A DNA stretch of 64,000 bases from Cristatella mucedo. Lineage: Eukaryota > Bryozoa > Phylactolaemata > Cristatellidae. Position numbers and translations under genes: made by a program. Below the pieces are notes generated by a model. It saw only the letters and a program-made list of their open reading frames with translations. It ran no database searches and had not been told where the DNA came from. Shown here piece by piece: positions 25,701-32,400 of the stretch. The stretch lies in contig WPIO01000005.1 in assembly GCA_009760855.2 (NCBI GenBank), positions 9,938,501-10,002,500 on the forward strand, given 5' to 3'. Position 1 is the stretch's first letter; the number at the start of each line of letters is the position of its first letter.

Positions 25701-28700
25701 CCTATCCTGAGCTATTGCCAATCGGCAAGGCAAAGATCATCTAGTTCACTTCTTTTACGATGGGCCAAATTTTGGGGTTTGCATGAAACAGAACTAAGCA
25801 ACGTTTCAATTTCTATTTAATTGTGAATTGGCACAATTTCGGTGAGGTTCAACCTGAAGTTAGTTACGACCAGTATCATCGGTATATAGACAGAGAGCCT
25901 ACATACCTCTAAATTTGCAAAGGGCACTGATCAAGCGTAAAGCTTTAGGCATAATTTCATCCACGCGATGGTTCATGCTCAATGCCTGCAGATTGCTACT
26001 GGGAAGCTAGTTCGTAGGGATACGAGTAAGCATTCACTAGATGAATAGTCTGCTTTTTCTGAGAATTAAAAAAGAAGGCACTTCTAACTACCAAGCACAA
26101 TGCATCTCTTACCTTGGAGAGCTGTGGCAGAGCACACTGGACCACTAAGACTGGAGCACAATCGAGTGTTGGTCCTAAGGGAAGTTTGCCATTTTGGATA
26201 ACTGAAAATGTGTGCAGTACCTGCATCGTTGCTCTAATGAAGTTTGGATAACATTTGCATCAATAGGACTGCGAATTTAGATGGTAAAGGGGTAATGGTA
26301 TTGGGCTGCTTCTGAAGCAGATACCTGACACCATGATTCAAGACCTTGATTTAGAACTGCTTTAGAAGGGTGCATTCCCTAGTGTAATAAGCGTTCGTGG
26401 AGATATTTTACCCTTTAAACTGGGCAATTAGCCTAAGCACACGGCTAAGCATATTCAATTTTTCTGCTACACTTGAATTTAGTTTAGGTCCATTCCAATA
26501 ACGGAGTGGCTTAGTCAATCATCAGACCTGAATCCCCATTGAGTATCTCTGGTGTAAAGTGGAAGGAAGGTTCAGAGCTCAGGTGGATCGTATCACATTT
26601 AAGGAATTGCTTTCATGCTTGTAGGTCATTTTAGGAACGATAGGTTTGTGAATACTTAGTTCTTTCTATGCGCGAGCATGTCAGAGAATTCTATGCAGCA
26701 TATCATAGCATAGCATAGCATGTCATGTCATAGCATAGCATAGCATATGCGAGCAAATCAGGTTATTCCATATCACAGTGGTGTAACTTGATGCATTTAC
26801 TACAAATTTATATACTGATACTGAAACGTTGATTGTATGTTACTATGACTTATTTCATATGCTGAGGTGATTATTAATAATAATAATACACTTGATAAAG
26901 CATCCTCAGATACCTCTATCTCTTTCTAGGCGCTTTACACTTACTGCAAAAGAAGCATGATCGAATGGTGAGTGATATCATGTTTGGTAAACAACATAAA
27001 TAACATGGTTAAGGGTGACTTGCACAGGGTCAGCATGCAAGTGTGGTTAGTGGCAGCATGCAACAGTGTCACATGTATAAGCACATAAAGGACGAATCCC
27101 AGGGATCTACTAAATGCTGTCCTAAATAGGTACTTTTTAAGTTCTTTTTAAATGTGGTCAAGTCAGGGAATGTCGTGATGCAAGTCGGGAGTGAGTTCCA
27201 GTCTTTGGGTGCATACGATCTAGATGCACGGTCTCCAAACTATTCGAGGTTTGTACGAGGTATAGGTAAACAGTTAGATCTCGAAAAGCAGGTGGTACTA
27301 TGCTTAGCCTGGTGGGGGAGTAGGTCTGATAGGTAGGCTGGAGCTAAAGAATGCAGTGACCTAAAAGTGAGCGACAGAACCTTGAAGTCGATCCGTTGCT
27401 TGACTGGTAGCCAGTATAGGTCGGTGAGAAGTGGTGTGATGTGGCAACTGCGACGCTCGCGACAGTCAAGCCTAGCTGCGGAGTTTTGCACCAGCTGTAA
27501 TCGCCTGATTGCACGTGCCGGTAGGCCAGCAAGCAGTGAGTTACAGAAGTCGAGACGGGATGTCACAAATGCATGGGCCAACTTAGATGTGGTATCCTTA
27601 TCTAAGCAAGCCCGAATTTTAGCAATGTTATGTAGCTGAAAGTAGGCAGACTTGACTGTGGAGCTGATGTGGTCGTCTAACGAGAGGTCACTTTGGAACA
27701 TGACACTTAGATTTCGAGCTGATTCTACAGGAGATATGCTGGCAGAGCCAATTTTGAGCGGCAGCCTTCCCAATTTCTGAATCACACTTGGTTTGCCCAT
27801 AACTAGTAAGTTAGCTTTATTATCATTCATTTTAAGAAAATTTGCTGCCATCCATTTGCGGATGTCATGAATACATGCAGCAAGGGAGTTGAGAGAATTT
27901 GAGGTGCTCGAAGGCTGGGAGGGATCAAAGCAAAGGTACAAGTGAGTGTCATCCGCATAGAAGTGAAAGCCGAGATTGTGCTTGGCAACCACATCGGCAA
28001 GAGGGAGAGTATAAACCGTGAAAAGAACCGGACCAAGCACGGAGCCCTGTGGTACCCCGTTTAAAAAAATCATTATATTCATTTTGTTTGTTTATCAAGC
28101 ATGATATTACTCACCATTTAATTGCATTTTCCTTTGCAGCAAATGTAAAGCGCCTAGAGAGAGATTGAGTTCTCCGAGGGCGCTTTATCAAGTGCATCAT
28201 TATTATTATTATTATTGTTAACGTTTTCATACCAGAATCGGATTTTTAGAGTCTGGTGGCTATTTTAGGAGGCCTTGCCGATACGTTTTTGTTCATTTCG
28301 TTCGTTTTTGTATGTCGACTTCTCGTTCTGTTTGCAGCCAGTGCGATCGGCCATGAAAATAAGGCACTAGAAGTGCGTGAGCAAACGACAGCTGCCGATG
28401 GTGTCGAGCCATCTGATGACCACGAGCACGTTTCTGTCGGCGATTTCAGGCAACAGCTAGTGCCCCAGTTGGAGGAGCACAAGCAATCGTGCTGCAGTCA
28501 CGATGGATCGTGCAAGTCGGCTGCTGCTGCTAAAGCCGGGTCTGCCTCAAGCGACCATTGTTGCGACTCGACCTGTTTGGATACCGTTGCTGATGGCAAT
28601 GACGAGTTAATCAGGACTCATATGCCTGTTGAAGCAGTGGCAGTGCAGGAGAAACTTGCTGATCAAGGAATTGTTGCAGCTGATGCTGCTGCAGCAGCCG

Positions 28701-28912
28701 TAGAAACCGTGGACCATTCGCTCCGGGAGATATACGGTTTGTTAGGCAATGGCATTGTTGTTGAACGTTTGGTGCGATCTCATATGGTGCCAGAGCACCA
28801 TCCAGCATCCGACCGTGGTGGACCAGACGGATCGAGTACCTACGGTACTGCGGCAGCATCGGCTGCACATGCAACGAGTGCTGGTGTCAGTAGCTCCAGG
28901 GATGAGTTATGA
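3256..28912 (+). CDS. EDEM3: EDEM3-like ER degradation-enhancing alpha-mannosidase-like protein (spliced, 5' partial)
   Basis: Overall gene model. Confident exons: 3256-3409, 3520-3745, 7382-7479, 7949-8158, 10010-10093, 12402-12526, 12936-13098, 13215-13384 or 13388, 13859-13988, 15104-15355, 15636-15747, 17493-17690. Tentative C-terminal exons: 17904-18067, 19407-19553, 20280-20315, 21755-22191, 22363-22523, and the last exon 28338-28912. The product is a GH47 alpha-mannosidase-like protein of the ER lumen that trims N-glycans on misfolded glycoproteins and marks them for ER-associated degradation. GH47 followed by a PA domain and a KDEL-type C-terminus is the EDEM3 architecture; EDEM1 and EDEM2 lack it. 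The signal peptide and the first GH47 motifs are upstream of the window. No contradictory splice phase appears among the confident exons, except the uncertain junction near 13385. At least one further exon between 22523 and 28338 is needed to reach the last exon in phase. Confidence 0.85.
3520..3745 (+). CDS. EDEM3: EDEM3 exon: GH47 core with TCTACAGS motif
   Basis: Starts [12 protein letters not shown] directly after the acceptor gcgccag and continues in phase from the previous exon. It contains [20 protein letters not shown], the strongly conserved GH47/EDEM block, then YLWQQR and [12 protein letters not shown]. The donor is g|gtgagt, leaving one base of a split codon. The reading continues open into the intron, which is not coding. 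Confidence 0.95.
4385..4620 (-). repeat. Unclassified dispersed repeat, copy 1
   Basis: The stretch gccacagggcag.tacccaaactgcttg (4428-4460) and its continuation to about 4500 recurs at 5700-5780 with scattered differences. Not matched to LINE A, LINE B or either SINE. Orientation assigned from the open frame only. Confidence 0.45.
4840..4923. repeat. (TGCG)n(TG)n microsatellite
   Basis: TGCG units grade into about 30 TG units within EDEM3 intron 3746-7381. Confidence 0.95.
5222..6350 (-). mobile_element. LINE family B copy B1, defective
   Basis: Minus strand. The 3' end is near 5222 (TACATT-type terminus), then the B tail (reverse complement of cagactatgt, gccaacagactt), with coding matches to AELLHQF-type and [18 protein letters not shown] sequence up to about 6344. 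A foreign segment at about 5620-5815 interrupts it. Comparable to B4 and B5. CR1/L2-like reverse transcriptase C-terminal region, many stops. Confidence 0.7.
5690..5790 (-). repeat. Unclassified dispersed repeat, copy 2 (inside B1)
   Basis: Matches 4385-4500. Its insertion in B1 shows it moved or recombined after B1 arrived. Confidence 0.45.
6351..7381. other. Intronic sequence without recognised features
   Basis: EDEM3 intron. No exon or element recognised. Several weak open frames have no homology I can name. Confidence 0.5.
7382..7479 (+). CDS. EDEM3: EDEM3 exon: catalytic [10 protein letters not shown] block
   Basis: Acceptor tttatgttcag and donor gtaggc. With the one-base carry-over it reads [19 protein letters not shown] and ends QRFNK. 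The Asp and Glu of the IDSYYEY block belong to the acidic active site of GH47. A 3.6-kb intron (3746-7381) separates it from the previous exon and carries LINE B1 plus a GT microsatellite. Too short and too late-starting to show as an ATG-initiated frame. Confidence 0.93.
7595..7785 (+). mobile_element. LINE family A tail A6
   Basis: Contains the A tail hairpin AAAGCGCCTAG...GAGGGCGCTTTATC at 7711-7755 and an AT-rich end. Nearly identical to the copy nested in B2 at 11519-11640 on the other strand. Confidence 0.8.
7949..8158 (+). CDS. EDEM3: EDEM3 exon: GH47 core
   Basis: Starts [20 protein letters not shown] after ...tttgttgcag and ends QRHNFLPE before gtgcgt. Seventy codons, phase 0 on both sides. 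The [17 protein letters not shown] block is typical of EDEM proteins. The intron before it is 469 bp and contains a LINE A tail (7595-7785). Confidence 0.95.
8395..8565 (+). repeat. SINE1 copy
   Basis: tRNA-like head with B box gggttcgagtcc (8439-8450) and the conserved ctctattgcccactgcc body. The tail is degraded. Confidence 0.65.
8566..9440. other. Intronic sequence without recognised features
   Basis: EDEM3 intron 8159-10009. A poly-C run at 8700-8708 only. Confidence 0.5.
9443..9570 (-). repeat. SINE1 copy
   Basis: Minus strand: B box region gaattcgaacccacg (complement of the GTTCGAATTC type) and the body cttgcagttggcaataaag. Confidence 0.7.
10010..10093 (+). CDS. EDEM3: EDEM3 exon: [11 protein letters not shown] motif
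   Basis: Twenty-eight codons between gccttgtag and gtaatt. It reads [20 protein letters not shown] followed by ESTYFLHK. The RPE and EST elements are near-invariant in GH47 enzymes, with the Glu in the active site. Phase 0 on both sides. Confidence 0.94.
10094..11370. other. Intronic, AT-rich, no features recognised
   Basis: EDEM3 intron 10094-12401. Nothing identifiable before LINE B2. Confidence 0.5.
11372..12010 (-). mobile_element. LINE family B copy B2 with nested LINE A tail
   Basis: B tail and 3' coding part in minus orientation (tgtaactccacaaag, gccaacagacttcatctc). It is interrupted at 11519-11640 by a short family A copy and resumes at atgagtaccatagctgag. 5' truncated at about 12010. 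Confidence 0.7.
11519..11640 (-). mobile_element. LINE family A tail A7 nested in B2
   Basis: Starts with (TAA)n, then the A tail hairpin on the minus strand. It inserted after B2, so family A was active after B2 in this lineage. Confidence 0.8.
12225..12399 (+). repeat. SINE1 copy abutting an EDEM3 exon
   Basis: Head with B box gagttcgagtcctgc (12269-12283), a middle replaced by LINE B-tail-like sequence (taatgtaatgtatttccgcc), and a tail ctgctgctatataaatgagg then ttaaatcagc. It ends within 25 bp of the acceptor of exon 12402. Confidence 0.65.
12402..12526 (+). CDS. EDEM3: EDEM3 exon: ATGDPYY block
   Basis: Reads [20 protein letters not shown], then [13 protein letters not shown], and ends SHED plus two bases of a Gln codon before donor gtacgt. 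The acceptor ctttaacag lies immediately after a SINE1 tail ending ...aaatcagc, so the polypyrimidine tract appears to come from the SINE. Confidence 0.94.
12936..13098 (+). CDS. EDEM3: EDEM3 exon: TTEAHLLP motif
   Basis: The first base completes the Gln codon, then [20 protein letters not shown] and [16 protein letters not shown]. The TTEAH element (Thr as calcium ligand) closes the GH47 domain in the family. Donor gtatgg. Ends in phase 0 at NFSK. Confidence 0.95.
13215..13388 (+). CDS. EDEM3: EDEM3 exon: post-GH47 segment; 3' end uncertain
   Basis: Acceptor tatgttgcag, phase 0, starting [12 protein letters not shown]; the region around [16 protein letters not shown] and [10 protein letters not shown] resembles the EDEM3 segment after the GH47 domain. 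Two donors are possible. A GT donor after 13388 leaves phase 0, which does not fit the next recognised exon. A GC donor (ag|gcgagt) after 13384 leaves two bases and joins the 13859 exon in frame. A short missed exon in between would also explain it. Confidence 0.8.
13453..13700 (+). other. Open frame of uncertain status in an EDEM3 intron
   Basis: In frame from 13454: [20 protein letters not shown], then [10 protein letters not shown] and [18 protein letters not shown], running into a GA repeat. W...RLEI...[10 protein letters not shown] is reminiscent of the end of an Ig domain, but the spacing is odd and no matching donor is clear. Probably chance, or a captured exon relic. Confidence 0.25.
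13678..13713. repeat. (GA)n microsatellite
   Basis: About 36 bp of GA with one interruption, 145 bp before the 13859 exon. Confidence 0.9.
13859..13988 (+). CDS. EDEM3: EDEM3 exon: VPRLKAADF linker
   Basis: Begins with the last base of a split codon after atctcttacag, then [20 protein letters not shown] and [20 protein letters not shown]. This matches the EDEM3 stretch that joins the GH47 and PA domains (LRARDF...MGV..I.LKDGRVQLV in vertebrates). Donor gtgagg, phase 0. Confidence 0.9.
14562..14715 (+). repeat. SINE1 copy, nearly full length
   Basis: Head ggctaatcctaaggtg, B box gtgggttcatatcc, body tttattgccaactgcaagcgg, tail ctgctatgcaaatgaggctg then ttaaatcagc. Good reference copy for the family. 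Confidence 0.75.
14941..15020. repeat. 28-bp minisatellite, 2.9 units
   Basis: Units at 14941-14968 and 14969-14996 are identical, and a third partial unit runs to about 15020. Unit core gagtggggaaagttctcg. Located 84 bp before the EDEM3 exon at 15104. Confidence 0.9.
15104..15355 (+). CDS. EDEM3: EDEM3 exon: N-terminal part of the PA-domain region
   Basis: Eighty-four codons, phase 0 on both sides, acceptor gcgctgcag and donor gtgagc. Contains [42 protein letters not shown] and SEPSNGCAE, which align with the EDEM3 PA-domain start. Very GC-rich compared with the earlier exons. A 28-bp minisatellite sits about 80 bp upstream. Confidence 0.93.
15636..15747 (+). CDS. EDEM3: EDEM3 exon: PA domain core
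   Basis: Acceptor gctctcttag. Reads [31 protein letters not shown] and LGVIVI, with one base carried over to the donor gtgagc. The G-IA-V-RGGC-F-EKA--AG pattern is the standard protease-associated domain motif. Confidence 0.94.
16400..17350 (+). mobile_element. LINE family A copy A2, defective and rearranged
   Basis: The reverse transcriptase segment (ataaaac..acttactagttatgg) occurs twice, at about 16400 and 16668. It then runs through [20 protein letters not shown] (17090-17150) to about 17350. Stops and frameshifts throughout; no (ATT)n tail. Confidence 0.7.
17493..17690 (+). CDS. EDEM3: EDEM3 exon: PA domain C-terminal half
   Basis: Acceptor gcttcttgcag. With the carried G it gives DNNAGTTS, then [29 protein letters not shown] and VVVRLANK, completing the PA domain as in EDEM3. 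A donor gtcagt follows 17690 and leaves one base. The frame stays open to 17881, so a read-through version is possible, but the family's PA domain ends before 17690. Confidence 0.88.
17904..18067 (+). CDS. Putative EDEM3 C-terminal exon (unrecognised sequence)
   Basis: Acceptor ctgttgtttgcag and donor gtatgt. Two leading bases complete the codon left by the exon ending at 17690, giving [20 protein letters not shown], then [18 protein letters not shown]. It ends in phase 0. No family resemblance is seen; the case rests on phase agreement and splice-site quality. Confidence 0.4.
18068..19406. other. Putative intron, low complexity
   Basis: TC-rich stretch at 18270-18540 with short CTG runs. 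A small stem, ttggggg/cccccaa, lies at 18797-18825. No gene recognised. Confidence 0.4.
19407..19553 (+). CDS. Putative EDEM3 C-terminal exon (unrecognised sequence)
   Basis: Forty-nine codons, phase 0 on both sides, between tacgttgttag and gtgagg. It reads [20 protein letters not shown], then [13 protein letters not shown] and HVEEVLYRK. The charged, codon-like composition and flush splice sites look exonic, and the phase fits the exons before and after. No known domain was recognised. Confidence 0.45.
20280..20315 (+). CDS. Putative 12-codon microexon
   Basis: [12 protein letters not shown] between ccactgcag and gtatac, phase 0 on both sides and in register with the preceding putative exon. 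Too short to identify; supported only by splice-site context and phase. Confidence 0.3.
20316..21754. other. No supported gene
   Basis: An open frame at 20354-20599 has weak exon-like edges but would need a 34-bp intron. The GC-rich part after 21200 has open frames on both strands, typical of GC content rather than of coding. Confidence 0.4.
21755..22191 (+). CDS. Putative GC-rich C-terminal exon (unrecognised)
   Basis: An in-frame stop lies at 21728, so the exon probably starts after the acceptor cgttcag at 21754. It reads [28 protein letters not shown] and [16 protein letters not shown] (helical and amphipathic), then a Ser/Gly/Ala-rich low-complexity stretch. The donor gg|gtgcgt leaves two bases that match the next block. 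It could belong to EDEM3 or to a separate, unrecognised gene. An overlapping frame (22023 onward) is also open but does not join the next exon in phase. Confidence 0.4.
22363..22523 (+). CDS. Putative GC-rich exon following 21755-22191
   Basis: One leading base completes a Gly codon, then [20 protein letters not shown], an acidic and Gly-rich linker, and [10 protein letters not shown]. Acceptor ctgccttgcag, donor gtagac, one base left over. A possible continuation starts at 22590 ([10 protein letters not shown]). No domain recognised. The hydrophobic helix-like start contrasts with the low-complexity middle. Confidence 0.38.
22524..24299. other. GC-rich region with further exon-like fragments
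   Basis: Candidate coding pieces are at 22590-22659 ([15 protein letters not shown]), 23144-23331 (ending [13 protein letters not shown] before gtgagc) and 24012-24210. The 23144 frame does not meet the 28338 exon in phase. A duplicated 20-bp unit (tgatccatctgatcgatcac) lies at about 23500-23540. None is firm enough to call. Confidence 0.35.
24300..25470 (+). mobile_element. LINE family A copy A3 (reverse transcriptase fragment), defective
   Basis: Frame continues through [43 protein letters not shown] and is broken afterwards. The tail with (ATT)n at 25340-25365 is followed by a second partial tail (catattttaagtgcctagaa) to 25470, as if the 3' end was duplicated. Confidence 0.75.
25471..26870. 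other. No recognised gene
   Basis: AT-rich. A pentanucleotide array of ATAGC-like units occupies about 26700-26755. Nothing else identified. Confidence 0.5.
26872..28078 (-). mobile_element. LINE family A copy A4, best-preserved reverse transcriptase fragment
   Basis: Minus strand, tail at 26872 with (TAA)n, open frame 28082-27240. In order: [84 protein letters not shown] and [19 protein letters not shown] is the catalytic motif. CR1/L2-type 3' half; the N-terminal endonuclease and the RT fingers are absent. A pseudogene copy. Confidence 0.88.
28079..28220 (+). mobile_element. LINE family A tail A5, head to head with A4
   Basis: A plus-strand tail with hairpin AAAGCGCCTAG...GAGGGCGCTTTATC and (ATT)n begins where the minus-strand A4 ends. 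It contains tttcctttgcag, a splice-acceptor look-alike. Confidence 0.8.
28338..28912 (+). CDS. EDEM3: EDEM3-type last exon ending in RDEL
   Basis: Acceptor ttctgtttgcag. Two bases complete a split codon, then [20 protein letters not shown]. The body is acidic and low-complexity, with Cys/His-rich ([18 protein letters not shown]) and Ala-rich stretches. The frame closes at 28910-28912 after SSSRDEL. RDEL is a KDEL-type retrieval signal, as expected for EDEM3, whose C-terminal tail is disordered and poorly conserved. The preceding joining exon was not identified, so membership in the EDEM3 transcript is inferred from position, strand and the RDEL end. Confidence 0.62.
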
Positions 28913-29689
28913 ATGTTTCGTTGGTAGCCTGGCACGTGCTACATCAAGCGACCCAGCATCGCCTTTCAAAAGAGAAAACGCTGGCTTGATCCAGCCTCGA
29001 CCAGCGACCCCCCATGAATGCTCACGCCTTGAAATGGAAGCGAACACACAACTTGGATGTATTCTCATGTCCTGCCGTTCCATTCATCATTCTTTGCTCT
29101 TGCCGTGCTCTGACATACATTGCACCTGTGTGTTGCATCTGTCTATGCAGCAGTGCACGCGACTTCTTTCTGTCACGAGGTTGACCGGCTGACATACGAG
29201 GGGTCAGAATCGAGAAGCCAACAGCAGTCACCGTTGTGGAAGGGAACTGCAGTTTGTGCAGACCTACTTCTATTCAAAAATGACAGTCCGTGTCATTTTT
29301 TAATAGAAGTAGGTCTAAGCATTACCTTGTCAAAGGGATACCTTACACAGGGCACCTTTGATAGGGTAGTGACAAATTCTGGGCCGTTGCCTTTTTAACA
29401 GATATTGTACTACCTTTGGTTTGCTGTAACCAAATAATATATATGTAAATTATTGTAGCTTTGGATGTATTAGGCAGAGACAGGAAGTCATCACTGCTCA
29501 ACTTCGACTACTTGACCATCCTTTGAGTGGCCTTTAGGTGTTTTCATTTAGCCGGTTGGCAGGCATGCAAGTTGCAAAATTTTAAGATTCCGTTTTGTTC
29601 AAACAGGCATTCTGGTGCTCCTTCTCAGCAGTGCTCATCCGAGGCCCTACAAACGAGACCCCCCCCCCATTTAGTAGCATATGTCAAAA
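28913..29689. other. Downstream flank of EDEM3 (possible 3' UTR)
   Basis: No clear AATAAA found near the stop. Contains the strong hairpin 29261-29315. Otherwise unremarkable. Confidence 0.4.
29261..29315. other. Near-perfect 24-bp inverted repeat
   Basis: Arms 29261-29284 and 29292-29315 pair with one mismatch around a 7-nt loop (agtccgt). About 350 bp downstream of the EDEM3 stop. Confidence 0.85.
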
Positions 29690-30450
29690 TATGGCGTCCT
29701 AGCTCAGCTAGGTGTGTCTCATTTAGTGTCCATAGAGGTCAGCGACCTTATTTCTGAAGAAGGCCTTGCTTACCTGATCGCCTTTACTAAAACCTGGTTA
29801 AAATCGGTAAACTGCCGACCACACAAGGCTTCTTCTTTTACACCCCTTGATAAATCAAACCTGGTGGTGGATCCACTGTTATAACACACCCCTCCTTCAA
29901 TTTCAAGCCGTTTGCAGACCTGTCGAAGCAGCCTTTCGAATATAGTGTTTTTTAGTTTATCCGACAAGCTAGCAATGATGGCAGTAGTCTATTGCCCCCC
30001 CCCCCAGGTACCAAGTTCTTCTGTATCGAAGATACCAAAGGTCTCATTTCGATTCTATGTGCACGAAATCGATCTTTCCTCGTTATGGGATGATTTCAAC
30101 ATTCATTTTGATAACTTATCTGAGGCCTTCAGCACCGAATTTTGTGCACTGATTGACTCATTTTCTCTTGCGGCTTATGCATGACCCACTCACATGAAGG
30201 GTGACACTCGACCAAATTTTCTTCGACAATCGCATGCTACCATCACCTATTATTACCAAATTCTGCATATCTGACCACTTGCAGACCTCATTCGGTGTGC
30301 AGTGTATTCCCTCTGCGAAACCTTACGACCCTTGACATCGATGCGGTCCGCGAGAGAATATCTTCTTCACCCGTGAGATTTTTATTTTGCTCTTGCAATC
30401 AAAAAACGTACGTCAGCTAAAATGAGAGAGATACCGCTTTAAGAGTAGAA
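29690..30450 (+). mobile_element. LINE endonuclease-domain fragment, defective
   Basis: Order of motifs: VSDLISEEGLAYLIAFTKTW, MMAVVYCPP, DDFNIHFDNLS, LIDSFSL, PTHMKGDT, then in another frame VTLDQIFFDNR and ISDHL. This is the layout of the AP-type endonuclease of CR1/L2 LINEs. Stops and at least one frameshift. Which family (A or B) it belongs to is unclear. Confidence 0.75.
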
Positions 30451-30837
30451 TTGTGCTGTTCGCCAGCTTGTTCGCAGTTATTGGTGTGAAAGTTCTCGTC
30501 ATTTTTCTACGTCGAATGCATTGTGCGAACCGGAAACGCTCGAAGCAGTTGTGTGTTCACCATGTTCTTTGCTACGCTGTGTGTATGCATTCCTGAATCA
30601 GAGAGTCTTAATAGATTTCCCTTTCATCAAATGGCAGCAGAGTCTGACTGTCGCACGTAGTCCAACTACGGATAGCTGAGCGACTTGACTGATTTCTTGC
30701 ACTTGTATACCCTGCCTGCGTCAAGAGTCTGGCTAGCGAAGCCAGTTTGTCTAACGCTTGAAACCACCCTCGCTTCACCCAGAGCTGCTGTCAGAACCTC
30801 CGAAGCTCTCCTTTGAAACCTGATGGTAATAATGAAA

Positions 30838-30864
30838 CATTTGTGTAGAACCCTCAGAGAACCG

Positions 30865-30938
<74 letters not shown>

Positions 30939-31340
30939 GGCACTTGACATATGCTTTAAAAGAAGCATGATCATACGGTTAGTAATAGCATGCACAACCA
31001 ACGACAACAAGGATAACACGATGAGAGGTAATAATAATAATAATATTGCATAGTGCCCTCGGAGAACTCAATCTCTTTCTTGGCACTACATTTGCTGCAA
31101 AGGAAGCACGATCGAAAGGTGAAATTCGCAGGGTCAGCATGCAAAGATGTTTAGTGGCAACATGCACAGTGTCAGCACCGATAAGCACACAAAGGACGAA
31201 TCACAATAACCCACTAAATGCTGTGACAAATTCGTCGAGCTTGATGGGCTGCTTGATTGATAGCCAGTGCAGGTCGGCGAGAAGCGGTATGAGGTAGCAA
31301 CTGCGATCGTCATGACAGACAAGCCTGGCAGCAGATCTTT
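30838..31340 (-). mobile_element. LINE family A copy A8 with internal (TC)n expansion
   Basis: Two A-tail pieces on the minus strand, at 30838-31028 and from 31029 (TAATAA... then tgccctcggagaactcaatc). The first has a (TC)n array inserted in its tcagagaacc.gaatctc hairpin. Confidence 0.7.
30868..30934. repeat. (TC)n microsatellite
   Basis: About 67 bp of pure TC, grown from the short TCTCTC of the LINE A tail. Confidence 0.95.
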
Positions 31341-31354
31341 GCATCGACTGTTTG

Positions 31355-31430
31355 TCACTGGGTCTTAGCCCAGGGGTAAGGTGCTCGCTCTTAACTACAC
31401 GGGTCGTGGTTTCGAATTCTGTAATGAGCG
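31355..31430 (+). repeat. SINE1 head
   Basis: A box tcttagcccaggggtaaggt and B box ggtttcgaattctg. The tail is missing. Confidence 0.7.
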
Positions 31431-31458
31431 ATTCCGCTAAATAAATGATGCTGCTTAA

Positions 31459-31531
31459 TCATCCGACCTACAGCTTTAAGCTCTGTCGATGCCACGCCTC
31501 GACAGAGCTTGAAGTTATAGTTATAGGATGA
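31459..31531. other. Imperfect hairpin with about 30-bp arms
   Basis: Inner perfect 12-bp stem aagctctgtcga/tcgacagagctt around tgccacgcc, extended outward with a few mismatches to tcatcc/ggatga. Confidence 0.7.
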
Positions 31532-32227
31532 CTCAGACTGCGACAGACCTGACCCGGAAAGCTTTCCCTGTGGAGAGTACATCGCCTTCCTCAAATTATA
31601 TTCTAGGCTCCGTGGGTGTCTTATCTCGCAGTAGATAGAGAATATCGGCACAAGGCAAGCTTTTTAATGTACCGTACTATGTTTACACGATTGTCCTACG
31701 GACAGAGACTGCTTTCGCTGTGCACCCTGGTTGTGGCTCGTCGGCGTCATTAGCTCTTTGGGCAAGGTGCATATCCAGAGCGTGGTTCAGCAGTAAAGGC
31801 AGTGGCTAGCTGGTCACATGTCCTATCTGAGAGAAACAATTACTTGTGATCACCTACGCGGTTTCGCTAATGCAATATTCACCGTTCCAGCTACTTGCTT
31901 AGCCATGCAAATGCATAGAAATAAAAATAATAGTAGCAATAAAGAAGTGTGTACAAACCCCTGAGAGAACTAAAAACCTCCATACCCTTGTGGTATGGAC
32001 TTTTAAGTTTTTCGACCAACCGCATGGTATAGGTGAACGCTTTCCTTGTACATGAACTATTAAAATACTATGGTTTTTCATTATTAGACGACTACAAAGT
32101 ACAAAATAATATTATTGACCACGGAACATACGTGAATGAGAGCATCTGGAAATATTCTAAGCATGGTTACACAGTAAATTCCAACTACGCCAAATTCTAT
32201 CAGTCCGGTCGTGGTTTAAAGCTACGA
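31532..32227. other. No recognised feature
   Basis: Intergenic. A small inverted repeat near 31972-32020 (catacccttgtggtatg) is the only structure noticed. Confidence 0.4.
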
Positions 32228-32400
32228 CTCGGAGGGTATTGTCCCTCCGTCTGTAACTTCACAAAGCCATACAGACTATGTGTGCGTTACGCAGAGAGTT
32301 TTGTATAGCGCATTCACAGCCTAAGCGTACGAAAGCCACTTAGGTTGTGAGTGCTATACAAAACTCTCCTGCATAACACCCACATGGTCTTTATGGCTCA
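32228..32400. repeat. Inverted pair of LINE family B tails
   Basis: A minus-strand B tail (to about 32324) and a plus-strand B tail (32338-32395) face each other, making a long imperfect palindrome with agagttttgtatag and ctatacaaaactct as the best-matched core. Confidence 0.75.
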
